Source of the DNA: an uncultured Bacteroidales bacterium
Lineage (GTDB): Bacteria > Bacteroidota > Bacteroidia > Bacteroidales > Paludibacteraceae
Length of the DNA stretch: 64,000 bases
Direction of reading: 5' to 3'
Assembly: GCA_902766045.1 (NCBI GenBank)
Contig: CACXCA010000074.1
Span: forward strand, 1 to 64,000
The translations under genes were made by a program, and so were the position numbers. Positions 1 through 7,372 of this stretch are shown here, piece after piece. Within the stretch, counting starts at the first letter, position 1. Every line of letters starts with the position of its first letter. The notes under the pieces were generated by a model. That model was not told the origin of the DNA and did no database searches. It worked only from the letters and a program-made list of their open reading frames with translations.

Positions 1-53
1 AAAATACGTTTAAAACCAGCATCCACCAAGGGATTCATAAATTTTTTCATCAT
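1..53 (-). CDS. PD-(D/E)XK nuclease family transposase-like protein, N-terminal fragment
   Basis: Cut by the window start; only about 18 residues are visible (MMKKFMNPLVDAGFKRIF), from ATG codons at 53 or 50. The short pattern of N-P, D, then GFKRIF is the characteristic N-terminus of the Rpn/PD-(D/E)XK nuclease family transposases common in Bacteroidales, which are linked to recombination and internal spread. A TATCTTTG promoter box lies about 65 bases upstream, and a cluster of GC-rich repeats follows it. The family call rests on this short motif only; the catalytic part lies outside the window. Confidence 0.5.
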   Translation of the reverse strand, partial: MMKKFMNPLVDAGFKRI

Positions 54-115
54 TCGTAAAATTTTTTATAGTTATACAGATAGAAAATCCTTTCAGGGAA
101 GAATTTTTCATAGAG

Positions 116-123
116 CAAAGATA
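116..123 (-). promoter_or_regulatory. Bacteroidetes -7 box for the transposase-like gene
   Basis: TATCTTTG on the minus strand matches TAnnTTTG exactly, about 65 bases upstream of the ATG at 53. No clear TTG/TTTG -33 element was found 19-21 bases further upstream. Confidence 0.45.
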
Positions 124-159
124 CGAAAATAGTTAAGAAGTAAGAATTAAGAGGTGAGA

Positions 160-560
160 ATTAAGCAACGTGATGCCCCCAACCCCAAAGGGGTGGTATA
201 TCACAGGCACGGTGTGTAAACCCGTGCGGGTTAAGTTAAGAGTTAAGTTTCCATCGGGGGGGGTGCGCATAGGCCTGAAAGGCCGGAACAGATATAGCCC
301 ATGGCAACGCCGTGGGGAGGTGTGTGACCCCGTATGGTTATAGGCAATGTAATATCTGTATGAGCCCTTCAGGCTCATGAGTGATGGGTATATGCCTAGC
401 CTATGGCGATGCCATAGGCTATATTTGTATGAGCCTTCCAGGCTCGTGGAACGATATCACAGGGGAATCAATTTACCATCACCGTCAGCCTGAAAGGCTG
501 CAACAGATATAGCCCATGGGCATCGCCCTGGGTATTATAGGTGACGTGCGGTAGGGCAGT
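160..560. repeat. Cluster of GC-rich short inverted repeats in both orientations
   Basis: This gene-free stretch (54-684) is clearly richer in G+C than its surroundings. Several related palindromes recur: GGCC-TGAAA-GGCC at 272-284, the same motif as CAGCC-TGAAA-GGCTG at 486-500, and reverse-orientation versions GAGCC-CTTCA-GGCTC near 362-375 and GAGCC-TTCCA-GGCTC at 431-445. A second family is AGCCTATGGC-GAT-GCCATAGGCT at 398-420 and AGCCCATGGGCATCGCCCTGGGT-like copies at about 295-317 and 511-533. The two motifs are usually joined by ACAGATAT or its complement. They look like degenerate copies of a dispersed intergenic repeat family, not a CRISPR, because there are no regular spacers. Confidence 0.75.
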
Positions 561-684
561 ACGGACGTGGCGTGCCGCGTCCGCTGTGGTTTGCACAAAT
601 TTTCAATCCTCAACTATCCATGGTAGATGATTTTTTCCTATTTTTGTAAAAGAATAATACTAACCATTAAAAAGAAAAACGTAT

Positions 685-807
685 ATGAAAAATATATTGA
701 CATACATAACCGCTTTGTTGTTAATTCTTTTCACTGCAACCATCACAAGTTGTGACATTGAAGAAGATGAGGAAGTGACAGACCCTATTTCAACCGATAA
801 GATATAA
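685..807 (+). CDS. Small predicted lipoprotein (40 aa)
   Basis: A complete 40-residue frame from ATG 685 to TAA 807, ending three bases before menA. Residues 1-22 are a signal peptide (MKNILTYITALLLILFTATI) followed by a lipobox-like T-S-C at 21-23. The mature part is only 18 residues, with a run of acidic residues straight after the cysteine (DIEEDEE). A lipoprotein signal II cleavage site followed by acidic residues suits export to the outer leaflet in Bacteroidetes, although the mature peptide is too short for a known fold. It may be a remnant of a longer lipoprotein or a true mini-lipoprotein. No homologue is recognised. Confidence 0.55.
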   Translation: MKNILTYITALLLILFTATITSCDIEEDEEVTDPISTDKI

Positions 808-810
808 TCC

Positions 811-1779
811 ATGGAAGAGAGTGTAAAGCCCAACTCATTAAAGGCTTGGTTCTTGGCTTCTCGCCCTAAAACATGGGCAGCAGCTATTGCTCCTGTTATG
901 GTGGGTTCTGCATTGGCCTGTCATCACCATTCATTCAAACCAATTGCGGCTTTATGCTGCTTATTGTTTGCGGTGGCCATGCAAATCGCTGCTAATCTCA
1001 TCAATGACCTGTATGATTTCCTAAAAGGGAGCGACAGAGAAGACCGCTTAGGTCCGCTTCGTGCTACCGCTCAGGGTTGGATCCTGCCCTCTTCCATGAA
1101 AAAAGGCATCATCGCCGTCATCGTTTTTGGATGCATCTGCGGAAGTGTACTCATCTACTATGCAGGCTGGCAAATGATTTTTGTTGGACTGTTCTGTGTC
1201 ATCTTTGCCTACCTATACACCTCTGGTCCCTTCCCTCTTGCCTACAATGGTCTGGGCGATATTGCTGTAGTCCTCTTTTTCGGCTTAGTTGCCGTTGGAT
1301 TCACTGCCTATGTCCAGGTCTATCAGTGGGACCGTAGTTTCATCCTCTGTGGGTTGGCTACCGGATTAGTTGTCAACACGCTCTTGGTCCTCAATAACTA
1401 TAGAGATCGTGAGCAGGATGAGATTTCAGGCAAACGCACCTCGGTCGTACTTCTTGGGGAACGTTTCGGACGATACCTTTATCTCCTGATGGGTATCCTC
1501 GCAGAGATCTTGATTGTAAGATACATCTTCAATTTCTCATACGTCAGGTTTCCACAGCTATTAGGCTCCCTGGTGAATACAGATAGTATTCTGCCTACTA
1601 TAGCTAAATTCATCGCCTTCCCCATTCTTATCTGCATATATCTGATTCCTCACATCAATACATGGTTGAAGATATGCGATATACGAAGCGGAGAGAGACT
1701 AAATATGATGATTGGTGAGACATCTCGCAACATGATCTTATTTGCGGTAACGCTTACCATCACACTATGTTTACACTAA
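811..1779 (+). CDS. menA: 1,4-dihydroxy-2-naphthoate polyprenyltransferase MenA
   Basis: An integral inner-membrane UbiA-superfamily prenyltransferase that attaches the polyprenyl tail to 1,4-dihydroxy-2-naphthoate in menaquinone synthesis. The 322-residue protein has about eight to nine hydrophobic segments and both Asp-rich prenyl-diphosphate/Mg-binding motifs: N65-D66-xx-D69 followed by the R/D-rich loop to residue 85, and N195-N196-Y-R-D199-xxx-D203. The N-terminal A-x-R-P-K-T-W sequence (residues 16-22) is typical of MenA rather than UbiA. Length is normal. kdsA follows after 13 bases in the same direction, so the two are probably co-transcribed. The substrate is inferred from the family; other UbiA members would share the motifs. 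Confidence 0.9.
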   Translation: MEESVKPNSLKAWFLASRPKTWAAAIAPVMVGSALACHHHSFKPIAALCCLLFAVAMQIAANLINDLYDFLKGSDREDRLGPLRATAQGWILPSSMKKGIIAVIVFGCICGSVLIYYAGWQMIFVGLFCVIFAYLYTSGPFPLAYNGLGDIAVVLFFGLVAVGFTAYVQVYQWDRSFILCGLATGLVVNTLLVLNNYRDREQDEISGKRTSVVLLGERFGRYLYLLMGILAEILIVRYIFNFSYVRFPQLLGSLVNTDSILPTIAKFIAFPILICIYLIPHINTWLKICDIRSGERLNMMIGETSRNMILFAVTLTITLCLH

Positions 1780-1792
1780 AAACAATAATGCT

Positions 1793-2608
1793 ATGACGGT
1801 TAATATTCCAAAACTAAAGTACACTGAGTCCAACAACTTCTTCTTAATGGCGGGTCCATGTGTAATTGAAGGAGAAGAGATGGCTTTCCAAATTGCAGAA
1901 CATATAGTTGCACTTTCTAACAAATATAACATTCCATATATCTTCAAAGGATCGTATCGAAAAGCTAACCGCTCTAAAATCGATTCTTTCACCGGTATAG
2001 GAGACCTTAAGGCGCTAAAGATTCTGAAGAAGATTGGCGAGACATTTGATATCCCTGTAGTGACAGATATCCACGGTCCTGAAGAAGCAGAATTGGCTGC
2101 TGAATATGTGGATATTTTACAAATCCCAGCTTTCTTATGCAGACAAACCGACCTTCTTGTCGCCGCAGCTAAGACAGGTAAAGTCATAAACATAAAGAAA
2201 GGACAGTTCCTCTCGCCTGCTGCCATGTCTTTCGCTGCACAGAAGGTTCGCAATTGTGGAAACAACAATATCATATTGACCGATCGAGGCACCTCTTTTG
2301 GCTATCAGGACCTGATAGTAGATTTCAGAAGTATTCCTACTATGCAGAAGATAGGTTGTCCTGCCGTTCTGGATTGTACACATTCTCTTCAACAGCCTAA
2401 TCAGCTTTCGGGTGTCTCCGGTGGTGACCCAGAGATGATCGAAACCATCGCAAAGGCTGGTGTAGCTGCAGGAGCAGATGGTTTGTTTATTGAGACTCAC
2501 TTTGACCCTGCACATGCCAAATCAGACGGAGCAAACATGCTTCGATTAGATCAATTGGATGGGCTTCTTCAGAAACTTGTGAGGATAAGAAAAGCTATCC
2601 TAGAATAA
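1793..2608 (+). CDS. kdsA: 3-deoxy-8-phosphooctulonate synthase KdsA
   Basis: Cytoplasmic enzyme that condenses arabinose 5-phosphate with phosphoenolpyruvate to Kdo-8-phosphate, the precursor of the inner-core sugar of lipopolysaccharide. The 271-residue TIM barrel shows the family signatures: AGPCVIE at residues 20-26, the phosphate and PEP-binding loop FKGSYRKANRS at 51-61, and the late segment LFIETHFDP that carries active-site residues. Length is close to the usual 270-285. It sits 13 bases behind menA and 47 bases before the ACT/metallo-beta-lactamase gene. Its presence confirms a Kdo-containing, Gram-negative envelope. Confidence 0.95.
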   Translation: MTVNIPKLKYTESNNFFLMAGPCVIEGEEMAFQIAEHIVALSNKYNIPYIFKGSYRKANRSKIDSFTGIGDLKALKILKKIGETFDIPVVTDIHGPEEAELAAEYVDILQIPAFLCRQTDLLVAAAKTGKVINIKKGQFLSPAAMSFAAQKVRNCGNNNIILTDRGTSFGYQDLIVDFRSIPTMQKIGCPAVLDCTHSLQQPNQLSGVSGGDPEMIETIAKAGVAAGADGLFIETHFDPAHAKSDGANMLRLDQLDGLLQKLVRIRKAILE

Positions 2609-2655
2609 TCACCGTATTCCGACAGAATAAATTCACTAAGGCATTTCCTCTTGAG

Positions 2656-4050
2656 ATGAAAAAAACATTTATCACAAAGATACCCGATCAACCGGGTTCT
2701 TTCCTAAAAACAGTGAAGATCATATCTTCTTTGGGACTGAATATCACAAGAGTCAGCTATAACAACTCAATTGATACACATACGTTATTTGTCGAGGTGT
2801 CTGGTGAAGAAAAAGACATTGCAAGTGCCTATGAGATATTACAAAAAGATGGCTTCCTCTTTGAAAAAGATGATGCCAACGTTATTCTGATGGAGTTCAA
2901 GTTACAAGACCAACCAGGTGTTTTATTACCCATCTTGGAATTGATTCATCAATACAACTTCAATATCCCCTACATCAGCTCTCAAGAGAATAATACTGAT
3001 TATCAGTATTTCAAAATGGCTCTGTATATCGAAGATGCGCAAAAGGTGGATGAGTTCTTGAAACAGGTCACGAAACTCTGTGAGGTAAGAATCATCACTT
3101 ACGATAAAACGGAGAAGAATCTGGATAATACAGTTTTCTACCTCTCATTTGCTAACGGAGCGTCTAAGAAATTAGATTTGGACAAGGATAAATTCAATGA
3201 TCTGATATCCAACTCTAATCTGATTATGCAGATATTGGATGAAAAGAATGAAAGTCCCTATAAGACATTCGAATACATTGCAAAATTTGCTGATCTTTTG
3301 AGTAAGTACAAAGGACTCAATTTCAATCCTCGCATAAGTGAAAAGAAGTTTCCCCACTATACGGTTTACTGTATCGAGCCGGAGTGCGGATCCAATATCT
3401 ATATCATCGAAAACAAGCAAGGACTCGTATTCGTTGACAGTGGCTTTGCCCTATACAAAGAGGAGATGACCAAGCTGTTGTCTGTCATGTTCAAACAGTT
3501 CTCAACTTTGAAAAAAGCGTTGATTATCACACATCCAGATATTGATCATCTAGGGTTGACATCACTGTTTGATTCAATCTATGTAAATGCAAAGACATAC
3601 GAAAACTTCAAGTTGGAAAATGAGCAGAAACTAAATTTCCGCGAACAATACCGTCACCATGAGCCTTATGTGAAAATCAGCAAGATATTATCTAAATATC
3701 AGCCGCCTCAGATGGATAAGCTTATCATGGTCAAGAGCGGGATTGATATGACGGATGATTGTCCGGTTCAGACGATCAACGGACTTGATTTCCGTTTCTA
3801 CGACGGGAATGGCGGACATAGTGTCGGTGAGATGATTATCACCTTGGACGATATCGTTTTTTCAGGAGATATATTGGTAAACCCTCAAGGCTATACAAAT
3901 GAGCAAAAAGAGTTTAACCTTCTTGCCCCCTATCTAATGTCCAGTGTCAACATGAACTCTGAATTGGCCAAAAAAGAAAGAATAGAACTAGAAGAGCGAT
4001 TCTCTTCCAATTCTATTCTATGCTATGGACACGGTTCGCCCTCTTGGTAA
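2656..4050 (+). CDS. ACT-ACT-metallo-beta-lactamase-fold protein
   Basis: A 464-residue protein with an unusual order: two ACT-like small-molecule-binding domains (about 1-72 and 75-150, each with a D-Q-P-G turn, residues 11-14 and 85-88), a linker of about 80 residues, then a metallo-beta-lactamase fold from about 235. The metal motif is H293-P-D295-I-D297-H298, a variant of HxHxDH, followed by a G-G-H-S motif, an S-G-D strand end and a terminal G-H-G. It lacks a signal peptide, so it should be cytoplasmic. ACT domains usually sense amino acids, so a ligand-gated hydrolase is a reasonable inference; the substrate is unknown. It ends directly against the stop codon of the convergent TSCPD gene. 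Confidence 0.75.
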   Translation: MKKTFITKIPDQPGSFLKTVKIISSLGLNITRVSYNNSIDTHTLFVEVSGEEKDIASAYEILQKDGFLFEKDDANVILMEFKLQDQPGVLLPILELIHQYNFNIPYISSQENNTDYQYFKMALYIEDAQKVDEFLKQVTKLCEVRIITYDKTEKNLDNTVFYLSFANGASKKLDLDKDKFNDLISNSNLIMQILDEKNESPYKTFEYIAKFADLLSKYKGLNFNPRISEKKFPHYTVYCIEPECGSNIYIIENKQGLVFVDSGFALYKEEMTKLLSVMFKQFSTLKKALIITHPDIDHLGLTSLFDSIYVNAKTYENFKLENEQKLNFREQYRHHEPYVKISKILSKYQPPQMDKLIMVKSGIDMTDDCPVQTINGLDFRFYDGNGGHSVGEMIITLDDIVFSGDILVNPQGYTNEQKEFNLLAPYLMSSVNMNSELAKKERIELEERFSSNSILCYGHGSPSW

Positions 4051-4296
4051 TCACATGTTTTCCAATGCAGTTGCTAATTGATCAGGACATGAAGTACCTC
4101 GTCCGCCACAGTCTATCCCTTTTAATCTGGAAATAACATCTTCCACCTTCATACCTTGTACCAGTTTGGCGATACCTTGCGTATTACCATGACATCCCCC
4201 TAAAAATTGAACATTCTTTACAACACCGTCCTCAACCGCTACGTTGATAAATTTTGAACAAGTGCCCACACACTGATGTGTTTTCTTTACTTCCAT
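4051..4296 (-). CDS. TSCPD domain protein (TIGR03905-like)
   Basis: Small 81-residue protein ending in the signature T-S-C-P-D (C70) that names the family. Five cysteines (C9, C13, C35, C63, C70) are laid out as CxxxC, G-G-C-H-G-N and CGGRGTSC, which suggests metal or redox binding. Related TSCPD domains are found at the C-terminus of some vitamin B12-dependent ribonucleotide reductases, where they are thought to help thiol chemistry; free-standing copies are of unknown function. Its stop codon abuts that of the neighbouring ACT/metallo-beta-lactamase gene, with no room for a terminator between them. Confidence 0.8.
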   Translation of the reverse strand: MEVKKTHQCVGTCSKFINVAVEDGVVKNVQFLGGCHGNTQGIAKLVQGMKVEDVISRLKGIDCGGRGTSCPDQLATALENM

Positions 4297-4393
4297 CTTA
4301 CTCTTATTATATGATTATTCAATTAAACAATTCAACTTATCACACTTATCTGTATTGTCGTATTACCGTATTACTATATTACTGATCATACGA

Positions 4394-5617
4394 TTAATCT
4401 TCGCTACCTGTGATTCTCAATTCCTCCTTGTCTTCTTTCTTAAAGGAGATACGTGCGAATGGATTCTTCAGGTGAGTACCGAAATCAGGCATAGCCCAAC
4501 CGAAACCGACACCTGCGCACTCCACGTTCAACAAGTGAGTTTTGATTTCGAACAAGGTGAAGAACTTAGGTGTTATATAAAACCTTGAAACCAGTTTCGT
4601 GTATAAACGATTTTCAATCCGATTGGAGTTTTTATTTCCGTACTGATTATATTCAGGGACTTTTACTTTATTAAAGCAATAGACACCTACATGAAGACCC
4701 ACATTTGCACGAGGGGACATTGTAATCTCATTTGCCAGGGATACACCGGCACGAATCTTGTTAGGGAGATAATCCTCTTCGATAAAGTTGTATCGTACGT
4801 TATTTGTACGTTGCGTACCATCATATACACCATTGTAGAAACCTTCGGCAGCCAATCCTAAACGATAAGCATTGGATAATGGAAGATAAACACCCACCGT
4901 CAATGAACCATTATGATAAAAATGGTCCTCTTTTTCCAGTTTATTAGCTCCCAATACACCATAGACTTCTAGCGCAAGAATACGTTTTACCGGACGAGCT
5001 TTATGCTTGACAGGTAATGGCCATACATTCGGCGTATATTTAAGACCTAGGAAGACATCGGCAAACAAGGTGTTTTTAGTGTTTCGTCCCACGTGACAAT
5101 CATGTAATACCATAGCATTTCCACCTAAACACAATATCCACTGAGCCAAAGGACGTCCATAACGGGTGGATAGGGCGATGTCCATATTCAGTCCGCCCAC
5201 CAGCGTACCAGTCAAAGGGAAATAATGATTCTCATCCTCTGCGCCAGGAATCTGACCCGCCAGTCCGGCACCCCATTTAAGATTTAAGGCAAAAGCGTTT
5301 GTATGCACAATCGGATAGTGGAAATAGGTTACCACAGGGAATGCACAACGCGTATAAGCTGAGTCGTTTAGATGATGACATCCTATCGAAAAGCCGACTG
5401 TAGGGAAGTTGAAAGTATATTCCCAGTTATGGTTTCCCAACAAGGGTAACTCCATGGCAAACTCACCACCTACACTGTTACCTTCAGCATTGAGGAGCCA
5501 TCCATAATGTCCCTCTCCCTTTACTCTAAATATAGTATTTTGCTGTGCTTCAATATGCATGAAGCTTAGAAAAAACAACAAAATTAATCCACCTAATTTT
5601 TTCTCACAATTTTTCAT
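4394..5617 (-). CDS. Outer-membrane beta-barrel, PagL-like acyloxyacyl hydrolase family
   Basis: A 407-residue protein with a signal peptide (about 1-24, ending IEA-QQ) and alternating beta-strand/glycine-turn sequence throughout, consistent with an outer-membrane barrel. The N-terminal half (EGHYGWLL, an FPTVGFSIG strand, then FALNLKWGAGLAG) has the general layout of Bacteroides proteins annotated as acyloxyacyl hydrolase, relatives of the lipid A 3-O-deacylase PagL. However, the H-x-S-N active-site motif of PagL is not seen; the corresponding place reads LHDCHVGRN (171-179). It could be a catalytically altered member or simply a barrel of different function. The role in lipid A trimming is therefore only a possibility. 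Confidence 0.5.
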   Translation of the reverse strand: MKNCEKKLGGLILLFFLSFMHIEAQQNTIFRVKGEGHYGWLLNAEGNSVGGEFAMELPLLGNHNWEYTFNFPTVGFSIGCHHLNDSAYTRCAFPVVTYFHYPIVHTNAFALNLKWGAGLAGQIPGAEDENHYFPLTGTLVGGLNMDIALSTRYGRPLAQWILCLGGNAMVLHDCHVGRNTKNTLFADVFLGLKYTPNVWPLPVKHKARPVKRILALEVYGVLGANKLEKEDHFYHNGSLTVGVYLPLSNAYRLGLAAEGFYNGVYDGTQRTNNVRYNFIEEDYLPNKIRAGVSLANEITMSPRANVGLHVGVYCFNKVKVPEYNQYGNKNSNRIENRLYTKLVSRFYITPKFFTLFEIKTHLLNVECAGVGFGWAMPDFGTHLKNPFARISFKKEDKEELRITGSED

Positions 5618-5714
5618 TCTTCGCCTAAATTAATCATCCAATCGAATATACTCTCTTCAATTATTTATCTAATCATGAATAAGTAATTGGTGCAAACTTA
5701 CATAATTTTTTTTG

Positions 5715-5722
5715 TAACTTTG
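5715..5722 (+). promoter_or_regulatory. -7 box upstream of dacB
   Basis: TAACTTTG fits TAnnTTTG and ends 17 bases before the dacB ATG. TTG at 5687-5689 is 25 bases upstream, rather far for a -33 element, so only the -7 box is certain. Confidence 0.5.
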
Positions 5723-5739
5723 CATCAAAACTGAAGACA

Positions 5740-7182
5740 ATGCGTAATTTTATTATTTTTTCGCTACTTTTTTTAGGGTATAATATTAGCCTAGCACAAA
5801 ATAATCCAATGGATGATTTTGTCAATTCCGACAACCTGACTCAAGCAAGTATTGGCTTTTTAATGCGTAATCTAGAAACAGGGAAAACGGTTGCTTCCTA
5901 TCAACCAAAGATCTGTCGAAATCCTGCGTCGGTCACAAAACTTATCACTACAGCTACGGCAATGGAACTATTATCAGACACCTTCCGTTTCCATACCGAT
6001 CTGGAGATGAGCGGTGAGATAAAAGATTCTGTCCTTTACGGAAATCTCTATATCCGAGGAGGAGGAGATCCTTCATTGGAATCCTATAACAATCCTGTAA
6101 AGAACCAGTTTTACGAAAAAATAATTGACACGATAGCTTCGTTAGGAATAAAAAGAATACAAGGTTCCATCATAGGAGACCCCTCCATCTTCCGTGAAGA
6201 TGGAGCTCCAATGAATTGGCTTGTCGAAGATGTTGGATCCTCCTATTCCCCTACTCCATCAGGACTTTCGGCTCATGATAATCTTCTCAGTTTTGTCATC
6301 ACCTCCGACACTACGGGATTCTCGCTGAGCAAGGTTTCTCCCAGCACGCAATTGTTCAAACCTAAATTTGAACTCACACAAAATAAGAAGATGGAACCAG
6401 GGTGGCGATTCTCTAAGACAGATTTCTCATGGCAACCCACCATACGTGGTAATCTGCCCATAGGAATATGTCAATACTTCAAAACAGAGCTATCTGAGCC
6501 AGCCATGCTTATTGCTGACTCAATTCGTAATAGACTGATTGCAAAGGGGATAGTCGTTGATTCGGCGGCAACGACCACACGATGGAAACCTTCAGATTCT
6601 GACCGAAAGGTACTCTATTCATACCGTTCTGCGCCCCTAAAAGATATCATACGATTGACAAACCATAAGAGTATCAACCTCTATGCGGAGAATATATTTC
6701 TGATCTTATCAAGAACAAAGGACTCAACAGCTACATGTACCAACTGGACATCCGCCAATGTCATCTCCAAGTATTGGAAAAACAAGGGAATAGACAGTAA
6801 TAAGATATTTCAAGTGGATGGCTCAGGTATGTCAATGAAGAATGCTATCTCGCCACAGTTCTTAGTAGATATGCTTACATACATGTACAAAGACAGTAAA
6901 TACTCAAAATCATTTATCGCAACATTGCCTACTGCCGGTCGGAGCGGAACAGTTGCCTCATTTATGAAGGAAACAAAACTGGAAGGGAAAGCCCACATAA
7001 AAAGCGGAAGCATGGAACGCGTTCAGAATTTTGCAGGATACATAAATGCCAATAATAAATGGTATGCCTTTTCTATTATGGTTTCCAATTTCACAGGCGC
7101 AAGAGCTGCCGTGAAGAAACAGATTTCAACACTGTTGAACGAATTGATTGCCAAAGATAATCAACTGATTAAGCAACCATAG
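5740..7182 (+). CDS. dacB: D-alanyl-D-alanine carboxypeptidase/endopeptidase (PBP4 type)
   Basis: A periplasmic penicillin-binding protein of the S13/PBP4 class that trims peptidoglycan stem peptides and can cut D-Ala-mDAP cross-links. It is 480 residues long, the usual length, and starts with a signal peptide ending at about residue 20 (SLA-Q). All three active-site motifs are seen: S64-V-T-K67 (nucleophile and lysine), S311-I-N313, and K421-S-G423, a KSG in place of the common KTG, which is normal for this class. The large insertion between the first and second motifs is also typical. It is preceded by its own -7 box and divergent from the barrel gene. Confidence 0.92.
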   Translation: MRNFIIFSLLFLGYNISLAQNNPMDDFVNSDNLTQASIGFLMRNLETGKTVASYQPKICRNPASVTKLITTATAMELLSDTFRFHTDLEMSGEIKDSVLYGNLYIRGGGDPSLESYNNPVKNQFYEKIIDTIASLGIKRIQGSIIGDPSIFREDGAPMNWLVEDVGSSYSPTPSGLSAHDNLLSFVITSDTTGFSLSKVSPSTQLFKPKFELTQNKKMEPGWRFSKTDFSWQPTIRGNLPIGICQYFKTELSEPAMLIADSIRNRLIAKGIVVDSAATTTRWKPSDSDRKVLYSYRSAPLKDIIRLTNHKSINLYAENIFLILSRTKDSTATCTNWTSANVISKYWKNKGIDSNKIFQVDGSGMSMKNAISPQFLVDMLTYMYKDSKYSKSFIATLPTAGRSGTVASFMKETKLEGKAHIKSGSMERVQNFAGYINANNKWYAFSIMVSNFTGARAAVKKQISTLLNELIAKDNQLIKQP

Positions 7183-7300
7183 ATATGCCCTGTATCCTAC
7201 TTTTGGAGATGAGGAGAAGAGCGTAAATACGTTTGGTTTTACACCATTACGAAAGGGAGATACAATCTTTGTTAAATTTTATTATCCTAAACCATAATTC

Positions 7301-7331
7301 TTGCGAAAAATAAAGATATTTAGTATTTTTG
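7301..7331 (+). promoter_or_regulatory. Full Bacteroidetes promoter for the DUF6242 lipoprotein
   Basis: TTG at 7301-7303, 20-base spacer, then TATTTTTG at 7324-7331, a full match to the Bacteroidetes -33/-7 pattern. It ends 41 bases before ATG 7373. This decides the start of the next gene, because an in-frame TTG exists at 7301 that would otherwise extend it by 24 codons. Confidence 0.7.
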
Positions 7332-7372
7332 CGCATAATAAAAACGATCGTTCAAATATTAACTTAATAGGT

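Noticed and set aside
133..378. Open frame of 81 codons on the minus strand
   Set aside because: It is read through the palindromic repeat cluster and has low-complexity, repeat-driven residues with no known fold.
160..560. Possible CRISPR array
   Set aside because: Units are inverted, unequal in spacing and diverged, and no cas gene is present.
1771..2515. Minus-strand frames opposite kdsA
   Set aside because: They mirror the strongly supported kdsA coding frame and have no domain features.
7301..7372. Longer N-terminus for the DUF6242 lipoprotein from TTG 7301
   Set aside because: It would precede the signal peptide with 24 polar residues and its first codon is the promoter -33 element.
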